Assembly: GCA_050250695.1 (NCBI GenBank)
Contig: JBFWOE010000009.1
Location: 1 to 46,662 of the forward strand
Source of the DNA: Ga0077527 sp050250695
Lineage (GTDB): Bacteria; Pseudomonadota; Gammaproteobacteria; Burkholderiales; SG8-41
DNA length: 46,662 nt
Direction of reading: 5' to 3'
The position numbers and the translations under genes are program-made. Positions 17,283 to 25,436 of this stretch are shown here, in pieces. How positions within the stretch are numbered: the first letter of the stretch is position 1; the number at the start of each line of letters is the position of its first letter. Below the pieces are notes generated by a model. That model made no database searches, was not told the DNA's origin, and saw only the letters and a program-made list of their open reading frames with translations.

Positions 17283-18549
17283 CTACAAGGCGCGAACGAA
17301 CTGTGCATTCTGCGACAGCAAGGCGCTCGAAAAAATCATCGATTTTGGCGCCGTCGCTCTTGCCGGCGGCTTCCTGAAACCGGAAAAATTCGAATCCGAA
17401 CCGCGGTTTCCGCTGAGCGTGCACTTCTGCAGGAATTGTTACGCGCTGCAGGTACTGGACATCATCGATCCCGAAACCCTGTTCGCCGACTATTTCTATT
17501 TTTCTTCGGCCATCCAGTCGCTGCGGGATCATTTCATCGACTATGCCGACGAGGTCGTACCGAGGTTTCTCGATCCGGCAAATGCAATGGCCGTGGAAAT
17601 CGGCTGCAATGACGGCATCCTGCTCAAGCCGATTGCCGACCTCGGCGTACGCAAGGTCATTGGCGTCGACCCTGCAACCAACATTGTCCGCACCATCGAC
17701 GATCCACGGATCACCATCGTCAACACCTTTTTCAGCAGCGCGGTCGCCGCGAACATCCGCGCCGAACATGGCCTTGCGCAGCTTATAGTGGCCAACAATG
17801 TCTACGCGCACATTCCGGAAATCAACGATGTCACCCACGGCATAGCCGAACTGCTCGACGAAGACGGCGTATTTGTCTTCGAAGCCCATTATCTGGGCAG
17901 CGTCGTAAAGGGCCTGCAGTACGACATGATTTACCATGAACACCTGTATTACTACTCGTTGCTGTCGCTCGAGAGCCACATGGCACGGCACGGACTCGTG
18001 GTTTTCGACGTCAAGTCAATCAGCATCCATGGCGGCTCGATGCGGTTCTATGTCTGCCGGAAAACCAGCAAACACGCCCGCAAGGTTTCCGCGCAGGTGC
18101 ACCGCCTGCGCAAGGAAGAGCTTGAACAGGGTTACAACCGTGTCGAGTGTTTCGAGCAGTTCGCCAGCGAAATCGCCCGGCGCAAGGACCGGCTGATGGC
18201 GCTGCTGGCTGAAGCCCGCGGCAAGGGATTGCGGATCGCCGGATACGGCGCCTCCGGGCGAGCGAACACGATCATCCAGTACTGTGGAATTTCCGATCAG
18301 CACATCGACTTCATGGTCGACGACGCATCGGCCAAATGGGGATTTTTCACGCCGGGCTCGCACATCGAAGTGGTTCCGCGCGAAAGGCTCGCCACAACCC
18401 CGCCCGATTACCTGCTGGTGTTCGCATGGGCATATCTCAACGAAATTGCCATGAAATGCAGGAACTACCTGGAACAGGGCGGCAAATTGTTGACCCCCCT
18501 GCCGGAAGTGCGCCAGGTTTCGCATCCCAGGCCAGGATGCGAAAGATGA
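17275..18549 (+). CDS. TylC/TcaB9-type sugar C-methyltransferase
   Basis: The 424-residue protein has the three-part layout of deoxysugar C-methyltransferases. The N-terminal zinc-binding domain has Cys pairs C10/C13 and C52/C55. The SAM-binding domain has 'AVEIGCNDGILLKP' at residues 106-119. A C-terminal Rossmann-like domain carries 'IAGYGASGRANTII'. The catalytic segment MIYHEHLYYYS (Tyr217, His218, Glu219, His220) matches the base-supplying Tyr-x-Glu-His region described for TcaB9. Known members methylate C-3 of a 4-keto-6-deoxy nucleotide sugar. The start overlaps the preceding stop by 8 nt. Finding it among amino-sugar genes implies a branched sugar or a 4-keto amino-sugar substrate, which is inference. 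Confidence 0.87.
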   Translation: MNNYKARTNCAFCDSKALEKIIDFGAVALAGGFLKPEKFESEPRFPLSVHFCRNCYALQVLDIIDPETLFADYFYFSSAIQSLRDHFIDYADEVVPRFLDPANAMAVEIGCNDGILLKPIADLGVRKVIGVDPATNIVRTIDDPRITIVNTFFSSAVAANIRAEHGLAQLIVANNVYAHIPEINDVTHGIAELLDEDGVFVFEAHYLGSVVKGLQYDMIYHEHLYYYSLLSLESHMARHGLVVFDVKSISIHGGSMRFYVCRKTSKHARKVSAQVHRLRKEELEQGYNRVECFEQFASEIARRKDRLMALLAEARGKGLRIAGYGASGRANTIIQYCGISDQHIDFMVDDASAKWGFFTPGSHIEVVPRERLATTPPDYLLVFAWAYLNEIAMKCRNYLEQGGKLLTPLPEVRQVSHPRPGCER

Positions 18550-18592
18550 TCCGTTTCACCACCGAACCATCAATGACTTCAGAGAGTACATC

Positions 18593-19675
18593 ATGAAAGT
18601 GCTGTCAATCTTCGGAACGCGTCCTGAAATGATCAAGATGTGGTCCACCCTGAAAAAGCTCGACGAGCTCAATTTCGAGCACATCATGGTGCACACGGGA
18701 CAGAACTTCACACCCGAGCTCAAGGACTTTTTCTTCCGCGACCTGAAGCTGCGCAAACCCGACTACGAGCTTGGCATCGACACCAGCAGCTACGGCAAGG
18801 AAGTGGCGGACGTGGTCGCCAAGTCCGACGCGCTGATGGCAAAAATCAAGCCTGATGCGCTGCTTATCCTCGGCGACACCTACAGCGGACTGTCGGTGAT
18901 GCCGGCCTCGTATCGCGGCATCAAGGTCTTCCACATGGAGGCCGGCCTGCGCGCCTGGGACAAACGGATGCCCGAGCAGCGCAATCGCATCCTCATTGAC
19001 CACATGAGCGACTACCTGCTGCCGTTCAACCAGTATCACCGGGAAAACCTGATGCGGGAAAACATCCACCCGTCAAAGATTTTCATCACCGGCAACCCGA
19101 CGTTTGAAGCCATGCGCGCCTTCCTGCCACAGATCAGGAAGAGCAACATCCTCAAAAAGCTCGGCTTGTCCCGCAAGGATTACTTCATCGTCACGGCTCA
19201 TCGCAGCGAAAACGTGGACAACCCCGTGCACCGCGAAGCCATCATCCGGGCCCTGGGCGAGATTCACAGTAAGTTCAAGCGCGAAGTGATCTACCCGATG
19301 CACCCCCGCACGATGAGCAAAATCGGCAATGACCGGCTGCCGAAAGGCGTGCGGGTCATGGCACCGCTCGGGTTCTATGATTTCAACCGCCTGCTGCAGG
19401 ACAGCTTCTGCATCCTCTCCGACTCCGGAACCGCGCCTGAAGAGGCCTATTTCTACAAGGTGCCCTGCGTCAGCCTGCGCATGACCACGGAAAGGCCCGA
19501 GACCGTGGAAGGGGGGGCGCACATCGTTGCCGGAATGGACGCCAACAACATCGCCGCCGCGGTGGAAACAGCCACGTCGAACAAATGGTCCGGCAAATAC
19601 GATCTGGAAGTAGACTTCGAGCCGTCCACCGTAGTGGTCAACGTGATCCGCAGCAGGATCACCAATTTTTTCTAG
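18593..19675 (+). CDS. fnlC: Non-hydrolysing UDP-HexNAc 2-epimerase, FnlC/CapG/WbvD-like
   Basis: This 360-residue GT-B-like epimerase begins 'SIFGTRPEMIKMWSTLKK', with HTGQNF, 'MEAGLRAWDKRMPEQRNR' and 'TAHRSENVDN' following. It ends with 'SDSGTAPEEAYFYKVPCV'. The segment 'IDHMSDYLLPFNQYHRENL' separates it from housekeeping WecB and places it with FnlC/CapG/WbjD. These invert C-2 of a UDP-2-acetamido-2,6-dideoxy-L-hexose (talose or rhamnose configuration), the last step to UDP-L-FucNAc or UDP-L-QuiNAc. An AGAGAG stretch lies just before the ATG. The 43-nt gap from the C-methyltransferase gene has no further feature. Its partners are the genes at 14338 and 15204. Confidence 0.9.
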   Translation: MKVLSIFGTRPEMIKMWSTLKKLDELNFEHIMVHTGQNFTPELKDFFFRDLKLRKPDYELGIDTSSYGKEVADVVAKSDALMAKIKPDALLILGDTYSGLSVMPASYRGIKVFHMEAGLRAWDKRMPEQRNRILIDHMSDYLLPFNQYHRENLMRENIHPSKIFITGNPTFEAMRAFLPQIRKSNILKKLGLSRKDYFIVTAHRSENVDNPVHREAIIRALGEIHSKFKREVIYPMHPRTMSKIGNDRLPKGVRVMAPLGFYDFNRLLQDSFCILSDSGTAPEEAYFYKVPCVSLRMTTERPETVEGGAHIVAGMDANNIAAAVETATSNKWSGKYDLEVDFEPSTVVVNVIRSRITNFF

Positions 19676-19726
19676 GTCAGGGCACGCGCCTGCCGCCGGC
19701 ACGTCAACCTGCGAATCCTTCAGCCA

Positions 19727-20707
19727 ATGTCAGGAGCATATTTCGCACCGGCTCTGTCCTTCGTGCTTGCCTACGCGATTATCTGGTGGCTGGTCACGCG
19801 CGCGGCGGCACGACTTCCGGTCGATACCCCCAATGACCGGTCACTGCATTCGACCCCGGTTCCCCGGGCCGGAGGCATCGGTCTGCACGCCGGCGCCGTC
19901 ACTGCCGTCATCGTCATCGCGCCCACGCTGACTCCGGAGTTGTGGATTGCTTTCGCCATGCTGCTGGCAATATCCCTGATCGACGATTTCAGGGCCTTGC
20001 CCGTGCGCCTGCGCCTCGTCGTCCACCTGTCGGCCGCAGCAGTATTCGTGATTCCGCAACTTGCGAATCCGTACGGGATGGCGGTTGCCGCCGCCGCAGT
20101 ACTCGCAACAGCCTGGATGATCAACCTCTACAACTTCATGGACGGATCGGACGGTCTGGCGGGAGGAATGACGCTTTTCGGTTTCGCTTTTTATGCAATG
20201 GCGGCCTGGACCGCAGGCAGCACCGGATTCGCTCTGGTCAATGCCGGCGTCGCTGCCGCGGCTGCGGCGTTCCTGGTTTTCAATTTCCATCCGGCCCGCA
20301 TTTTCCTTGGCGATGCGGGCTCGGTACCGCTGGGCTTTCTCGCAGCCGCATTCGGCCTGACCGGATGGCTGCAACGCGACTGGACGTGGTGGTTTCCGGT
20401 TCTCGTTTTCTCGCCGTTTATCGTCGATGCCAGCGTTACGTTGCTGCGTCGGCTGCTGTCCGGCGCGAGGATATGGGAGGCCCATCGCGACCATTACTAC
20501 CAGCGGCTGGTACAGATGCGATTCGGCCATCGTGGCACGGCCTTTGTCGAATACCTGGTAATGGCTGCATGCGGGCTGGGTGGCCTGCTTTCGATGAAAA
20601 CGGGCCTGGATTCAGTGGTTGTCCTGCTTGCCGCCTCCGTGTTCTACTCTGCCGCAATTGCTGGAATCGAATACGCATGGCACGAACGGCGTTTACCGGA
20701 TGCCTAA
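19727..20707 (+). CDS. WbpL/WecA-like polyprenyl-phosphate sugar-1-phosphate transferase
   Basis: The 326-residue integral membrane protein has about ten helices and the cytoplasmic motifs of the MraY/WecA/WbpL family. These are 'VDTPNDRSLHSTPVPRAGG' near residue 30, DDFRALPVRLR with the metal-binding Asp pair near residue 85, 'NLYNFMDGSDGLAGGM' near residue 135, 'RIFLGDAGSVPLGF' near residue 190, and the HRDHYYQRL loop near residue 250. It transfers a HexNAc-1-phosphate from UDP to undecaprenyl phosphate and so starts the repeat unit. Next to WbpM- and WbpV-like genes, D-QuiNAc or D-FucNAc is the expected first sugar (inference). It overlaps the following gene by 8 nt. The start is the ATG at 19727, after a 51-nt gap. 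Confidence 0.9.
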   Translation: MSGAYFAPALSFVLAYAIIWWLVTRAAARLPVDTPNDRSLHSTPVPRAGGIGLHAGAVTAVIVIAPTLTPELWIAFAMLLAISLIDDFRALPVRLRLVVHLSAAAVFVIPQLANPYGMAVAAAAVLATAWMINLYNFMDGSDGLAGGMTLFGFAFYAMAAWTAGSTGFALVNAGVAAAAAAFLVFNFHPARIFLGDAGSVPLGFLAAAFGLTGWLQRDWTWWFPVLVFSPFIVDASVTLLRRLLSGARIWEAHRDHYYQRLVQMRFGHRGTAFVEYLVMAACGLGGLLSMKTGLDSVVVLLAASVFYSAAIAGIEYAWHERRLPDA

Positions 20708-22511
20708 TTTCCGCACTGTACTTGCAATAATCCATGACGTGGTTGCAGCGGCCGCCGCGTGGATCATCGCCTACTGGCTGCGTTTCAACCTCGAGCTTCC
20801 AGAACCCTATGACACACAGGCCGTGGAATCGATGCTGTGGATCGTGCCGCTGTACACCGTGCTGTTTTATTCATCCGGACTTTATCGCGGCATCTGGCGC
20901 TTCGCCAGCCTCCCTGACCTCAAGCGCATCATCCTTGCGGTAGGGGCCGGGGCGTTCGCCGTACCCGCGGTTCTTTTCATGTTGCAGTTGGCGGTTCCGC
21001 GTTCCGTCCTGGTGATGAGCCCGGTGCTGCTGGTCATGATCATGGGGGGAAGTCGCCTTGCCTACCGCGGCTGGAAAGAGCGTCGCATCGGTTCGCTGAT
21101 GCAGATCGGCCTCGAGCCGGTGGTCGTGCTCGGCGCAACCGATGCGGCTGCGAGCTTGATCAAGGAACTGGCGCGCAGCCCTCAATGGCAGGTCATCGGG
21201 GTATTTGACGACGATCGCACACATCATGGCCGCCAGATCCATGGCGCAACCGTACTTGGCCCGATCAGCGAACTGCCGCACCTGCAGCCAGGACTCAATG
21301 CCCGAAGGGCGATCGTCGCAATGCCCGAAGCCGACCACGGCGCAAGGCGGGCAGCGGTGGAAACGGCAAGTGCCGCAGGGCTGCAGGTGCTGACCGTACC
21401 ATCGTTCGATGACCTGATGACCGGGCGCGTGACCGTATCGCAGATCCGCAATATCGAGCTGGATGACCTGCTCGGACGCGACCCGGTGCGGCTGGATACC
21501 GCCGGGCTGCACGAATGGCTGGGCGGGCGTGTCGCCCTGGTCACCGGTGCCGGCGGCTCCATCGGCGCTGAACTGTGCCGGCAGATCGTGCGTTATCAGC
21601 CCCGGCGCATCGTAATGCTGGAAAACAGCGAATTCTCCCTCTACACCATTGAGCAGGAATTTTTACGCCGGTTTCCAGAAATCGCCATCAGCACGGTCAT
21701 CGGCGACGTCAAGGAAAGCAAGCGCGTAGGGCAGGTAATGGCCGAATTCCGGCCGACCGTGGTATTCCATGCGGCCGCGTACAAGCATGTACCGTTGATG
21801 GAAAACGAAAACGCCTGGCAGGCGGTGCTCAACAACGTACAGGGTACGCGGGTGCTTGCCGAGGCTGCGATGGCGCACGGCGTCGAGAAGTTTGTGCTGA
21901 TTTCCACCGACAAGGCTGTCAATCCCACCAACGTAATGGGTACGACCAAACGGCTGGCGGAACTGATCTGCCAGTCATTGCAAAAGCCCGGAAGCACGCG
22001 GTTTGTCATTGTCCGTTTCGGCAACGTGCTGGGTTCCACCGGCAGTGTCATACCCAGGTTCCGCGAGCAAATTGCCGGCGGCGGCCCGGTTACCGTCACC
22101 CATCCGGAAATCACCCGGTTCTTCATGTCTATTCCGGAGGCAGTGCAGCTGGTGATGCAGGCGGGACTGATGGGCAACGGCGGGGAAATCTTCGTTCTCG
22201 ACATGGGCGAGCCGGTCAAAATCGCAGACCTCGCCCGCGACATGATCCGCCTGTCGGGATTCGACGAAAGCGAAATCCGCATCATCTATACCGGGCTGCG
22301 TCCCGGTGAAAAACTCTACGAGGAAGTGCTGGCAGCCGACGAAAATTCGCTGCCGACACCGCACCCCAAGCTGCGGATCGCCAAGGCCCGGCCGGTCGAT
22401 GCGGCGACACTCGCTGAAATCGTTGCCTGGCTCGGACGCCCCGATCAACCCGATACGGATGCGGTGAAGTCGGAACTCGCACGCTGGGTTCCGGAATATA
22501 CCCGCCAATGA
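20700..22511 (+). CDS. WbpM/CapD-like membrane UDP-GlcNAc 4,6-dehydratase
   Basis: The ~603-residue protein has four N-terminal membrane helices (first helix 'VLAIIHDVVAAAAAWIIAYW'). A nucleotide-binding-like region (VVVLGATDAAASLIKEL) follows, and then the catalytic SDR domain with 'ALVTGAGGSIGAELCRQI'. STDKAVNPTN and the Met-for-Tyr site VMGTTK lie further on. 'VRFGNVLGSTGSVIPRF' and the C-terminal 'TGLRPGEKLYEE' are standard in WbpM, FlmA-type and CapD enzymes. It converts UDP-GlcNAc to the 4-keto-6-deoxy-D intermediate used by the WbpV-like reductase. ATG 20700 overlaps the previous stop by 8 nt; a longer in-frame extension belongs to the previous gene. Its length equals that expected for the full WbpM class. 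Confidence 0.93.
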   Translation: MPNFRTVLAIIHDVVAAAAAWIIAYWLRFNLELPEPYDTQAVESMLWIVPLYTVLFYSSGLYRGIWRFASLPDLKRIILAVGAGAFAVPAVLFMLQLAVPRSVLVMSPVLLVMIMGGSRLAYRGWKERRIGSLMQIGLEPVVVLGATDAAASLIKELARSPQWQVIGVFDDDRTHHGRQIHGATVLGPISELPHLQPGLNARRAIVAMPEADHGARRAAVETASAAGLQVLTVPSFDDLMTGRVTVSQIRNIELDDLLGRDPVRLDTAGLHEWLGGRVALVTGAGGSIGAELCRQIVRYQPRRIVMLENSEFSLYTIEQEFLRRFPEIAISTVIGDVKESKRVGQVMAEFRPTVVFHAAAYKHVPLMENENAWQAVLNNVQGTRVLAEAAMAHGVEKFVLISTDKAVNPTNVMGTTKRLAELICQSLQKPGSTRFVIVRFGNVLGSTGSVIPRFREQIAGGGPVTVTHPEITRFFMSIPEAVQLVMQAGLMGNGGEIFVLDMGEPVKIADLARDMIRLSGFDESEIRIIYTGLRPGEKLYEEVLAADENSLPTPHPKLRIAKARPVDAATLAEIVAWLGRPDQPDTDAVKSELARWVPEYTRQ

Positions 22512-22515
22512 CCCA

Positions 22516-23745
22516 ATGAAGCCTTCAGTGCTGCCCCGTTACGCCGACCAGACGGGTCGCTGGGCGGCGATAGCCGCAGGTTTCTCGATTCCGATTTCCG
22601 TTGCGCTCGACAACGTGCTGCTGCTGATCACGCTGGCCGGATGGATCGCCGGTGGAATGTATTCCCGGAAACTCCGCCTGGTACGGGCCAACCCGGTGCT
22701 GATCTGGGCCCTGGCGCTCTTCGGCATCCTGCTGACTGCCGCATTCTGGGGGAATCATCCGCCCTCCGACGCAAAAACCTATCTGCTCAAATACCTCGAT
22801 CTGGCGTTTATCCCCCTGTTTGCCTATTTTTTCAGTGATCCCGAAACCCGGAAACAGGGTCTCCGGGCATTTGCAGGTTCACTGATCCTGGTTCTGATGC
22901 TCTCGTTTCTGGTCAAATTCGGCCTGCTCGAGCGGGGAACAGTGATCGAGGGCACCACACTCTCCCCGGTGGTCTTCAAGTTGAGGATAACGCACAATTT
23001 CCTGATGGCTTTCGGCGCCTTCCTGTTTCTGTGGTTATCGATCAGCTCCGGTTCGGTGGCAGCGAAGTCTTTCTGGGCGATGCTGGCGTTGCTTGCGGGC
23101 GTCAATGTCATGCTGATGGTCGAAGGCGCCACCGGTTACCTTGTTTTCGCCGCGCTGGCAGCCTTGATGGCATTCAGCCGCTTCCCGCGGCGGTTTCGGG
23201 TCGCCCTGGCGCTGGCTGCAGCAGTCGCCGGCTTGCTGCTGGTTGCAACCCCGAATCCGTTTTCCAGCAGGGTGGCAACACTCGCCAAGGAACTTCGCAG
23301 CTGGCAGCCCGGCACCGCAGCGCATGAATCATCAGCCGGCTACCGGCTGGAGTTCTACCGCAACACTCTGGACATCATTGCCGGACATCCCCTGGCCGGC
23401 GTCGGGACCGGCGGATTTCCGACGGCATACGCCGAACGGGTGCGTGGTACGACGATGGTCGCCACCCGCAATCCGCATAACGAATATCTGCACATCGCGG
23501 CACAGACCGGGCTGCTTGGCCTGACCGTGCTCGTCGCCCTGTTCATCGTGCAATGGCGCACGGCCGCGCGGCTGCCGACGCCGATGGAATCGGGCCTTGC
23601 GCGCGGCCTGGTGCTGACCATGGCCATCGGCTGCATGTTCAATTCATTCCTGCTCGACCATGCCGAGGGCTTGTTTTTCGCCTGGATGAGCGGATTGCTC
23701 TACGCGGGGCTGACCGCTCCGGCAACTGCAAGCAGCACGGCATGA
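22516..23745 (+). CDS. O-antigen ligase (WaaL/Wzy_C family)
   Basis: The 409-residue polytopic protein has about 11-12 helices and one long periplasmic loop, about residues 250-330, carrying the Wzy_C signature. 'YRLEFYRNTLDIIAGHPLAG', 'GVGTGGF' and NPHNEYLHIAAQTG (His321) sit in this loop, and the His is the residue implicated in ligase catalysis. It would join undecaprenyl-diphosphate-linked O-antigen to lipid A-core in the periplasm. The downstream genes look like core/LPS glycosyltransferases, which fits a ligase rather than a second polymerase, though WaaL and Wzy share this domain. The ATG lies four bases after the dehydratase stop, and its stop overlaps the next start (ATGA). Confidence 0.82.
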   Translation: MKPSVLPRYADQTGRWAAIAAGFSIPISVALDNVLLLITLAGWIAGGMYSRKLRLVRANPVLIWALALFGILLTAAFWGNHPPSDAKTYLLKYLDLAFIPLFAYFFSDPETRKQGLRAFAGSLILVLMLSFLVKFGLLERGTVIEGTTLSPVVFKLRITHNFLMAFGAFLFLWLSISSGSVAAKSFWAMLALLAGVNVMLMVEGATGYLVFAALAALMAFSRFPRRFRVALALAAAVAGLLLVATPNPFSSRVATLAKELRSWQPGTAAHESSAGYRLEFYRNTLDIIAGHPLAGVGTGGFPTAYAERVRGTTMVATRNPHNEYLHIAAQTGLLGLTVLVALFIVQWRTAARLPTPMESGLARGLVLTMAIGCMFNSFLLDHAEGLFFAWMSGLLYAGLTAPATASSTA

Positions 23746-24488
23746 CCATCTCCGTCATCATCATCACCAAAAATGCCGGCGCCACCATCCGCCGCTGCCT
23801 GGAGTCCGTGGCCTGGGCCGACGAAACAGTGGTCGTCGATTCCGGCAGCACGGACGACACCCAGGTCGTCTGCCGCGAACTCGGAGCAAAAATGCTGGTC
23901 ACCGCCGACTGGCCGGGATTCGGCCCGCAGAAAAACCGCGCGCTGGACGCCGCGGCCGGTGAATGGGTTTTTTCCATCGACGCCGATGAATGGGTCACCG
24001 CGGAACTGCGCGACGAGATCCGAGCCGTGATCACCGACCAGGCGGCGGTGCCGGCCTATGCCGTCCCGCGCCGCTCCAGTTTCTGCGGGCGCATCATGAA
24101 ACATTCGGGCTGGTGGCCCGACCATGTCGTGCGCCTGTTCCGCCGCGACCGCGCGCGTTTTTCGGACGACCGCGCACATGAACGGCTGGTGGTCGATGGC
24201 GACACCCGCAAACTGAAACAGCCGCTGATGCACGAAGCCATCGTCGACATGGAACAGATGCTGGCCAAAATGAATCTCTATTCCTCGGCCGGCGCACGCA
24301 TGCTGCACGACCGCGGCCGGCGCGCTTCCATCGCCACCGCGCTGCTGCACGGCACCTGGGCATTTTTCCGCACCTATGTGCTGCGCCGCGGGTTCCTTGA
24401 CGGCCGCGAAGGATTCATCCTCGCCGTGGCCAACGCCGAGGGTTCCTATTACCGCTATATCAAGCTGATGCTTCTTGGAAAACGGTAA
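23742..24488 (+). CDS. WaaE/LgtF-like core glycosyltransferase family 2
   Basis: The 248-residue GT-A enzyme opens 'ISVIIITKNAGATIRRCLES', continues with VVVDSGSTDDT near residue 35, and has 'WVFSIDADEWV' near residue 80 for the DxD metal site. 'FCGRIMKHSGWWPDHVVRLF' and 'HERLVVDGDT' are characteristic of the WaaE/KdtX/LgtF group, which adds glucose to inner-core heptose. Its length is normal for that group. It overlaps the ligase stop by ATGA, in keeping with a core-assembly operon end. The stop codon lies within an intergenic inverted repeat (see 24485-24557). Specificity is inferred from family resemblance only. Confidence 0.82.
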   Translation: MTISVIIITKNAGATIRRCLESVAWADETVVVDSGSTDDTQVVCRELGAKMLVTADWPGFGPQKNRALDAAAGEWVFSIDADEWVTAELRDEIRAVITDQAAVPAYAVPRRSSFCGRIMKHSGWWPDHVVRLFRRDRARFSDDRAHERLVVDGDTRKLKQPLMHEAIVDMEQMLAKMNLYSSAGARMLHDRGRRASIATALLHGTWAFFRTYVLRRGFLDGREGFILAVANAEGSYYRYIKLMLLGKR

Positions 24489-24557
24489 ATGGTGATTGGT
24501 AACTGGTAATCGGAAAACCGCCCCGCCTTCCACCAATCACCAGTTGCCAAACCTGTC
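24485..24557. repeat. Heptad-type inverted repeat, copy 1
   Basis: The left arm (about 24485-24513) is built of near-repeating 7-bp units of the type GGTAATT, for example TGGTGATTGGTAACTGGT. The right arm (about 24532-24550, CACCAATCACCAGTTGCCA) is the reverse complement of part of it, so a stem of roughly 19 bp with mismatches can form. The TAA stop of the upstream GT2 gene is inside the left arm (GGTAAATGG). Reverse-complementing the right arm of the second copy (31763-31835) gives a closely similar sequence. There is no T-tract, so it is not a standard terminator. Confidence 0.7.
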
Positions 24558-24567
24558 ACCGACTCAA

Positions 24568-25380
24568 ATGCACATTGCGATCATCATCGCCACCTACAAC
24601 AGGGCCGATGCCCTTGCCGCCCTGCTCGAAGGTTACCTGCACCAGGACAGCGGCGATTTCGAGCTGATCATCGCCGACGATGGTTCAAAGGACGACGTAC
24701 GCGTGCTTGCCGAAGACTATGCGCAACGGGCGCCGTTCAAGGTCACCCACCTGTGGCATGAAGACAACGGTTTTCGTGCCGCCGTGATGCGCAACCGCGG
24801 ATTGGCCGCGACGCGGGCTGACTATGTGATCTACACCGACGCTGACTGCGTGCCTGCGCCGGATTTCGTGCGCCGGCACCGCCAGCTTGCCGCACCCGGC
24901 TGTTTCCTTTCGGGCAATCGCGTGCTGCTGAGCGAGAGCCTCACACTGCGCGCGCTGCGCGACCATCTTCCGCTGCACAACTGGTCGTTCTCGCAATGGA
25001 CTGGCGCGCGCCTGCGCGGCGACATCAACCGGCTGCTGCCGCTGCTGCGCCTGCCCGACGGTGCTTTCCGCCTGCGCACCCCGCAACGCTGGGAAGGCGT
25101 CAAGACCTGCAATTTCTCGGCATGGCGCGCCGACCTGCTGCGTGTGAACGGTTTCGACGAAGCCTATGCCGGGCGCTGGGGACTGGAGGATTCGGACCTG
25201 GCAGTCCGCCTGATCCATGCCGGCATCAAACACAAGAACGCCCGCTTCGGTGCTTCTGTGTTCCATCTGTGGCATCGCGAAGCCGACAAACGCGGATTCG
25301 ACGAAAATCAGCGACTGCTCGACGAACTGATTGCATCACGCCGCTTTCGTGCACAACTGGGCGTCGATCAATACCTGTAA
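24568..25380 (+). CDS. Glycosyltransferase family 2
   Basis: This 270-residue GT-A protein starts 'IAIIIATYNRADALAALLEG', has LIIADDGSKDDV near residue 40, and holds the metal motif in 'DYVIYTDADCVPAP' near residue 95. 'VKTCNFSAWRADLLRVNGFD' and WGLEDSDLAVRL near residue 215 form the galactosyltransferase-like C-terminal region (ED catalytic motif). ATG 24568 is chosen, since the conserved strand begins there; an upstream in-frame ATG at 24496 would read through the intergenic repeat. The gene stands alone between the repeat and an AT-rich gap. It is likely an outer-core or other LPS transferase; donor unknown. Confidence 0.85.
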   Translation: MHIAIIIATYNRADALAALLEGYLHQDSGDFELIIADDGSKDDVRVLAEDYAQRAPFKVTHLWHEDNGFRAAVMRNRGLAATRADYVIYTDADCVPAPDFVRRHRQLAAPGCFLSGNRVLLSESLTLRALRDHLPLHNWSFSQWTGARLRGDINRLLPLLRLPDGAFRLRTPQRWEGVKTCNFSAWRADLLRVNGFDEAYAGRWGLEDSDLAVRLIHAGIKHKNARFGASVFHLWHREADKRGFDENQRLLDELIASRRFRAQLGVDQYL

Positions 25381-25404
25381 CTGCTGGCTGAGCGTCGGCA
25401 CAAC

Positions 25405-25436
25405 AATAAAATAATGTTTAAAAACAATTATTTATA
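25405..25436 (+). promoter_or_regulatory. AT-rich, partly palindromic gap before methyltransferase gene
   Basis: These ~32 bases are almost only A/T. AAAATAATGTTT (25408-25419) and AAACAATTATTT (25422-25433) form an imperfect inverted repeat ending at the start codon. It may be an internal promoter with a TATAAT-like -10 (25434-25439 overlaps the ATG) or a leader hairpin. No -35 box at correct spacing is evident. Confidence 0.3.

Noticed and set aside
24485..24557. Rho-independent terminator after the WaaE-like gene
   Set aside because: The inverted repeat is long, but no T-tract follows and the same sequence occurs in the other orientation elsewhere in the window.
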